A stretch of DNA of 64,000 nt. Origin: CAZCTO01 sp964501725. Lineage in GTDB: Bacteria > Bacillota > Clostridia > Saccharofermentanales > Saccharofermentanaceae. Below the pieces are notes generated by a model. It was not told the origin of the DNA and did no database searches. It saw only the letters and a list, made by a program, of their open reading frames with translations. The position numbers and the translations under genes are program-made. The stretch lies in the NCBI GenBank assembly GCA_964501725.1, contig CAZCTO010000006.1, positions 1-64,000 of the forward strand. The letters run 5' to 3'. Numbering within the stretch: position 1 is the first letter of the stretch; every line of letters begins with the position of its first letter. Shown here in pieces: positions 59,732 to 64,000 of the stretch.

Positions 59732-59788
59732 GAAACTATAGTGCAACTTTCTGCATCAATTAATCCAGTGTAACGACTTATAATTTTG

Positions 59789-59817
59789 TTGAAGTTTTGT
59801 CTTTTAGTTTGTACAAT
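59789..59817 (+). promoter_or_regulatory. Promoter for the MgsA-fold gene
   Basis: TTGAAG and TACAAT are separated by 17 bases; transcription would start near 59824, and a strong GAAGGAGG lies before the ATG at 59851. Confidence 0.6.
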
Positions 59818-59850
59818 GTTCTTGTGAAATAGTCTGAAGGAGGGCTAAAA

Positions 59851-60243
59851 ATGAATATTGTCCTCATGGCTGACAGCCGTAAAAACGAACTCCTCGTAAA
59901 TTTCTGTATTGCATACCGTCAGTTGCTATTAAAACATTCACTCTTTTCCTTTCTCAATACGTCGGCCTTGCTGGCATCATCTGCGGAACTGAGCGTAGTT
60001 GGTATTTCAACAGATTATTCAGGTGGTTTCGAACAACTGGCTTCACGAGCGATGTTTAATGAAATTGATTCCGTTATATATTTACGTGATACCCAGTCTT
60101 CAGGATATGACGATTCAAATCCGTTGCTTAAAGCATGTGATTATAACAGTATTCCATATGCGACAAACCTGGCCAGCGCCGAAATCTTGATCCTTGCAAT
60201 TGACAGAGGCGATCTGGATTGGCGCGATCTGGTCCGCGAGTAA
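59851..60243 (+). CDS. Divergent methylglyoxal-synthase-fold protein, probably not a methylglyoxal synthase
   Basis: The 130-aa protein has the length, position (after mreCD-PBP2) and scaffold of clostridial MgsA: NIVLMADSRKNELLVNFC at the start, ASRAMFNEIDSVIYLRD in the middle and LLKACDYNSIPYATNLASAEILI near the end, then GDLDWRDLV. But almost every catalytic residue of MgsA is changed. The AHD motif (His19/Asp20 in E. coli) reads ADS, the TGTTG phosphate loop reads LNTSA (residues 35-39), GGDQQ with the catalytic base Asp71 reads GGFEQ (58-62, Phe60), and the PHEPD-type His98 is Tyr86. A retained acidic residue is Asp80 in LRD. The frame is intact with a strong ribosome site. I infer a repurposed non-catalytic or altered-substrate protein. 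Confidence 0.75.
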   Translation: MNIVLMADSRKNELLVNFCIAYRQLLLKHSLFSFLNTSALLASSAELSVVGISTDYSGGFEQLASRAMFNEIDSVIYLRDTQSSGYDDSNPLLKACDYNSIPYATNLASAEILILAIDRGDLDWRDLVRE

Positions 60244-60320
60244 ATATTTATCGTGGAACAACACGAGATGCGTGTTTGCATTAATTGTTTGTAATCCGCT
60301 TAGTTGTATTCCGGTAATAA

Positions 60321-60329
60321 TGTTATAAT
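60321..60329 (+). promoter_or_regulatory. Extended -10 promoter for the MBL-fold gene
   Basis: TGT-TATAAT forms an extended -10 element, with a start expected near 60336. AAGGGGG lies before the ATG at 60361. Confidence 0.5.
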
Positions 60330-60360
60330 TCTTTCTTGAGATATCTATCAAGGGGGATCT

Positions 60361-61029
60361 ATGGAAATACGCAGCTATCCATTTGGACCCATGCAAGCTA
60401 ATTTGTATGTTGTTATTATTGAGAAGGATGCTTTTATTATTGATCCATGTGTTCCTTATGAGTCATTGGACATAGAGGATTACAAAGTCCGGGGAGTATT
60501 TTGCACGCATGCCCATTATGATCATATTCTTGAGGCAGATAATATTATCGCAAATACCGGCAGCAGTCTTTTAGCATATTCCACTGAAATACCGGCATTT
60601 CAACATTCCCGTATGAACGGATCGTCTTACTTTGGCAAGGAAGTTAAAGTGAACTCTCCGGTGTGTGCTCTTAACGATGGGGATATACTAACATCGCTCG
60701 ATTTCGAAATGACTGCAAAGGAATTATTTGCGATTCGGATTATTCATACTCCGGGACACACCTCCGGATCCATTTGTATTTTATTCGAATTCATGGACAA
60801 CAATGGTCCTCGGAAACATCTGTTTTCGGGGGATACTGTTTTTGCAGGGACGATTGGCAGAACAGATCTCGGCGGAAGTTTGAAAGATATGAGAAATTCG
60901 ATATCAAAGATTGCAACACTGTCTAATGATGTAATTATATATCCGGGTCACGGAGATATGACCACTGTTGAACAGGAGAAACGCTCCAACCCGTACTTTA
61001 CAGCCACTTTTTACAATGATATCATTTAG
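60361..61029 (+). CDS. MBL-fold metallo-hydrolase (glyoxalase II-like)
   Basis: The 222-aa protein has the metallo-beta-lactamase metal motif THAHYDH at about residues 49-55, further ligands in HTPGHTSGS near 137, SGDTVFAGTIGRTDLGG near 160 and PGHGD near 196. The GTIGRTDLGG stretch is typical of the glyoxalase II-like hydrolase group in Firmicutes. The actual substrate is unknown. The neighbour with an MgsA fold would suggest methylglyoxal metabolism, but that neighbour has lost its active site. AAGGGGG sets the ATG. pheS follows after 25 bases. Confidence 0.88.
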   Translation: MEIRSYPFGPMQANLYVVIIEKDAFIIDPCVPYESLDIEDYKVRGVFCTHAHYDHILEADNIIANTGSSLLAYSTEIPAFQHSRMNGSSYFGKEVKVNSPVCALNDGDILTSLDFEMTAKELFAIRIIHTPGHTSGSICILFEFMDNNGPRKHLFSGDTVFAGTIGRTDLGGSLKDMRNSISKIATLSNDVIIYPGHGDMTTVEQEKRSNPYFTATFYNDII

Positions 61030-61054
61030 GCATTGTCAAAAGGGAGGGTAACAA

Positions 61055-62086
61055 ATGCTCGATCTCAAGGAGTCAATTTCGGCTATCCATAAAGCTTTTA
61101 CGGAGCAACTCAGCCTTGTTAACAGTTCTTCCGAAGCGGAGAACCTCAGAGTTCGCTTTCTTGGAAAGAAAGGTGAACTCACAGCCGTTCTGAGGGGAAT
61201 GAGTTCGTTGACGCCGGAAGAGCGCCCTGTAATCGGTCAAATGGCTAATGACGTTCGGGGAGAGATGGAAAGCGCACTATCCGAGTCTCTCCGCACGATT
61301 TTTGATAAAGAGAAGACGGAACAATTGAATGAACAGAAAATTGACATTACAATGCCCGCGGTCTTCAACGAAGTAGGTTCCAGACATCCTTTATATAAGG
61401 TTATTGATGAGATATGTGGAATATTTCTCGGCCTCGGATACACAATTGCCGAAGGCCCTGAAATTGAATACGACGAATATGCGTTTGAGCGGTTGAGGCT
61501 TCCAAAGGGTCATCCTGCAAGAGACACGCAAGACACATTTTATATTTCGGACAATATTTTGCTCAGACCGCAGACTTCCCCGGTTCAAGTACGAGTTATG
61601 GAAAACTCGCAGCCGCCCATTAAGATAGTATGTCCCGGGAAAGTTTACCGTGCCGACACTTTAGACAGCACACATTCGCCGATTTTTCATCAGATCGAGG
61701 GACTAGTCGTTGACTACAAAGTCACGATGGGCGATTTGATCGGATCGCTTCAGCTTTTTTGCAAAAAGCTTTTTGGCGAGGATACTCGAATCCGGCTTAG
61801 ACCACACCACTTTCCTTTTACTGAACCTTCATGCGAGGTTGACATATCTTGTTGGGGCTGCGGCGGAAAAGGCTGTAGAATTTGCAAGTCAGAAGGCTGG
61901 ATAGAGGTCCTTGGCGCAGGCATGGTTCACCCTGAAGTAATTGCGGGATGCGGAATCGATCCTGAGATATATAGCGGATTTGCTTTTGGAATCGGAGTGG
62001 AAAGAACCGCGATGGGTCGATTCGGAATTGATGATATCCGTCTTCTCTATGAAAACGACGTGCGTTTTTTGCGCCAGTTCAGATAA
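61055..62086 (+). CDS. pheS: Phenylalanyl-tRNA synthetase alpha subunit
   Basis: PheS carries the catalytic site that charges tRNA-Phe. The 343-aa class II synthetase has an N-terminal coiled coil (about 1-90). The catalytic core has HPLYKVIDEICGIFLGLGY near residue 111, ARDTQDTFYI near 153, LLRPQTSPVQVRVM near 165, the FTEPSCEVDISCWGCGGKGC insert near 252, and GVERTAMGRFGIDDIRLLYENDVRFLRQF at the end. GGAGGG precedes the ATG. No T-box leader fits: only 25 bases separate it from the MBL gene. Confidence 0.97.
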   Translation: MLDLKESISAIHKAFTEQLSLVNSSSEAENLRVRFLGKKGELTAVLRGMSSLTPEERPVIGQMANDVRGEMESALSESLRTIFDKEKTEQLNEQKIDITMPAVFNEVGSRHPLYKVIDEICGIFLGLGYTIAEGPEIEYDEYAFERLRLPKGHPARDTQDTFYISDNILLRPQTSPVQVRVMENSQPPIKIVCPGKVYRADTLDSTHSPIFHQIEGLVVDYKVTMGDLIGSLQLFCKKLFGEDTRIRLRPHHFPFTEPSCEVDISCWGCGGKGCRICKSEGWIEVLGAGMVHPEVIAGCGIDPEIYSGFAFGIGVERTAMGRFGIDDIRLLYENDVRFLRQFR

Positions 62087-62121
62087 AGCAATCACAATCA
62101 GTTGAATTCGGAGGAAACTTC

Positions 62122-64000
62122 ATGAAAGCACCACTTGAGTGGATTAATGAAATGACGAATATAGATGTTACTGCACATGAATTTGCGGATCGGATGACTT
62201 TGTCGGGTTCAAAAGTCGAGAGTATCCTTGATCTTGGACAAGGATTACATAATGTAGTTGTCGGTGAAGTTCTGTCGGTAATAAATCATCCGGACTCGGA
62301 TCATTTGCATATTTGCTCCGTAAATACCGGAAGTGAAGAGTTGCAGATTGTTTGCGGTGCACCTAACGTTATGGCGGGTATGAAGTGTCCGGTTGCGAAG
62401 ATTGGTGCAGTTCTTCCCGGTGGTTTTGAGATAAAGAAAGCAAAACTTCGCGGCATCGAGAGTTTTGGTATGTGTTGTTCCGCACAGGAGCTTGGCCTGG
62501 ATCCCAAGGATTATGAAGGAGCAACTGAAGACGGACTCTGGAGACTGCCGGACGATGCCGTTACGGGCGTAAATTTCAGCAAGTATTTGGGGTTGGACGC
62601 GGCGGTTATTGATTTTGAGATAACTTCCAATCGTGCGGACTGTTTTTCCATCGAAGGTCTTGCTCGTGAAGCCGCTGTTACATTCAGAAAATCTTTTAAG
62701 AAAGTTACCCCATCCGTTGTTGAGAACGGCGACCTTGATGTTTCAGAAATTGCGAGGATCGACATTGAATCGCCGGATCTCTGTTATAGATATTGTTCGC
62801 GCATTGTCGAGAATGTCGTTATTGCCCCTTCACCTCAATGGATGCAAAACAGATTGAGAGCCGCCGGTGTCCGTCCCATAAACAATATTGTTGACATAAC
62901 AAATTATGTCTGTATTGAACTGGGTCAACCGATGCACGCATTTGATCTTGAGTACCTTTCAAACCATCATATTATCGTTCGTACAGCCAAGCAAAATGAG
63001 ACAACCATTACTTTGGACGGGATAGAAAGACAGCTTGATCCATCTATGCTTGTTATTGCTGACAAAGAAAAGGTATGTGCTATAGCGGGAGTGATGGGAA
63101 GCGAAAATTCAGAGGTTAAGGCAAATACGCGTTCGATATTATTTGAATCGGCAACGTTTCACCCGATATCAGTTCGGAAGACAGCCATGAAAAATGGTTT
63201 GCGAACAGAAGCTTCACTTCGTTATGAAAAAGGCCTTGATCCGGAAAATGCTCTTCGTTCGTTGGATCGGGCTTGCGAACTGGTGAATTCTCTTAGATGC
63301 GGGCAAGTCAGTAAAGGCATCATTGATGTTTACCCGACAAAACTGCCAACAAACCAAATCGTTTTTGAGCCGGAGAAGATTAACGGGCTTCTGGGAACGG
63401 ATATTTCTGTTGATTTTATGAATGAAACGCTGGTCTCGCTCGGTGGTACTTTTTCTGAAAAAGATGGAAAACAACTTTTCACAGCACCGACATTTCGTCA
63501 GGATCTAAAGTGTATGGCAGATCTTGCCGAAGAAGTAGCACGCTTTTTCGATTACAATAATATAAGTCCTACATTATTATCAGGCAAGCAGACAACCCTT
63601 GGCGGAAGAAATCGTGAGCAAACAATAATCGAAAAGGCGAAAGATGCTCTTGTATCTCAAGGGCTTTTTGAGGCGATTACTTATTCTTTCGAGAGCCCGA
63701 AGGAATTGGATAGACTATTGCTTCCGGTTGATGATCCTCTTCGTAATCAAGTGATCATTGCCAATCCTATCGGAGAAGATTTTTCGGTAATGCGTACGTC
63801 AATGGTTCCGTCAATGCTAAGAATTGCCGGAAGGAATGCCAGCCGATCTGTCACTTCAGCAGGTATTTTTGAAATAGCATATGTATATCGTCCGGGTAAT
63901 GATTTATTGGTTTTGCCCGATGAGCAAAAAACATTATCTGTTGTTCTGTTTGATTTGAATGAGGATTACGCCTCTGCGGGACTTTTCTTTAGAATGAAGG
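62122..64000 (+). CDS. pheT: Phenylalanyl-tRNA synthetase beta subunit, cut by the window end
   Basis: PheT pairs with PheS as an alpha2-beta2 enzyme and contributes tRNA binding and editing. The frame is open from ATG 62122 to the window end (626 codons of an expected roughly 800). It has the N-terminal EMAP/tRNA-binding domain (VVGEVLSVINHPDSDHLHIC near residue 46, GIESFGMCCSAQELGL near 115). The B3/B4 region follows, with NNIVDITNYVCIELGQPMHAFD near 255 and AGVMGSENSEV near 325. The B5 domain and part of the core-like domain follow. GGAGG at 62111 sets the start. It is 35 bases after pheS, in one operon. Confidence 0.95.
   Translation, partial: MKAPLEWINEMTNIDVTAHEFADRMTLSGSKVESILDLGQGLHNVVVGEVLSVINHPDSDHLHICSVNTGSEELQIVCGAPNVMAGMKCPVAKIGAVLPGGFEIKKAKLRGIESFGMCCSAQELGLDPKDYEGATEDGLWRLPDDAVTGVNFSKYLGLDAAVIDFEITSNRADCFSIEGLAREAAVTFRKSFKKVTPSVVENGDLDVSEIARIDIESPDLCYRYCSRIVENVVIAPSPQWMQNRLRAAGVRPINNIVDITNYVCIELGQPMHAFDLEYLSNHHIIVRTAKQNETTITLDGIERQLDPSMLVIADKEKVCAIAGVMGSENSEVKANTRSILFESATFHPISVRKTAMKNGLRTEASLRYEKGLDPENALRSLDRACELVNSLRCGQVSKGIIDVYPTKLPTNQIVFEPEKINGLLGTDISVDFMNETLVSLGGTFSEKDGKQLFTAPTFRQDLKCMADLAEEVARFFDYNNISPTLLSGKQTTLGGRNREQTIIEKAKDALVSQGLFEAITYSFESPKELDRLLLPVDDPLRNQVIIANPIGEDFSVMRTSMVPSMLRIAGRNASRSVTSAGIFEIAYVYRPGNDLLVLPDEQKTLSVVLFDLNEDYASAGLFFRMK

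Noticed and set aside
61030..61054. T-box leader before pheS
   Set aside because: Only 25 bases lie between the MBL gene and pheS, too short for a T-box.

Overview
The window looks like a contiguous piece of a Clostridia (Bacillota) chromosome with moderate-to-low GC. The evidence is a SCIFF ranthipeptide precursor next to its radical-SAM maturase (a Clostridia hallmark), Gram-positive-type gene orders (dnaG-trmK-nif3, mreC-mreD-PBP2 followed by an mgsA-position gene), Shine-Dalgarno sites of the AGGAGG type, encoded tRNA CCA ends and a class A-like RNase P RNA. I cannot name a genus. No phage, insertion sequence, plasmid gene or CRISPR array is visible. The region is dense core genome with few gaps over 200 bases and none over 300 without a gene.

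Layout. 1-2.2 kb: tRNA-Pro(CGG), thyA-folA (dTMP and folate), then a small unknown gene behind two operator-like palindromes. 2.2-11.2 kb: an unknown protein, a 1454-aa double-ATPase activase of the 2-hydroxyacyl-CoA dehydratase type, polA, coaE and a small membrane protein, with convergent ychF. 12.4-18.9 kb: yifB/comM-like, dprA, topA, trmFO. 18.9-25 kb: a YesL-like membrane protein, dapA-dapB (lysine/peptidoglycan) divergent from queA-tgt (queuosine), and an epimerase. 25.2-31.4 kb: yajC, scfA, scfB, an HD-domain protein, dnaG, trmK, nif3 (rpoD is absent from its usual place). 31.4-36.8 kb: rnpB, a long-form PurM, CorA, tRNA-Lys(CTT), MetY, thioredoxin and an ArsR regulator. 36.8-42.4 kb: an oxidoreductase, pyrimidine-nucleoside phosphorylase, ruvC-ruvA-ruvB, queH. 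42.4-48.6 kb, minus strand: rqcH, a small membrane protein, the beta and gamma subunits of a Na+-pumping decarboxylase, and two tandem long-form PRPP synthetases. 48.8-64 kb: engB, comEC, holA, icd, a SEC-C protein, radC, mreC-mreD-PBP2, a degenerate methylglyoxal-synthase-fold protein, an MBL hydrolase, pheS and a pheT cut by the window end.

How the parts work together. Queuosine synthesis is represented by QueA, Tgt and QueH. DNA uptake and recombination are represented by ComEC, DprA, YifB, RuvABC, RadC, PolA and HolA. Cell elongation is represented by MreCD and PBP2. Nucleotide supply is represented by ThyA, FolA, PurM, two Prs and a nucleoside phosphorylase. The most unusual items are the MgsA-fold protein that has lost nearly all catalytic residues, the tandem Prs pair co-transcribed with decarboxylase beta/gamma subunits, the SCIFF system with its short precursor gene, the paired palindromes at 1597-1644, and a queA promoter that implies an almost leaderless mRNA. 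I found nothing that I could confidently call a wholly new multi-gene system.
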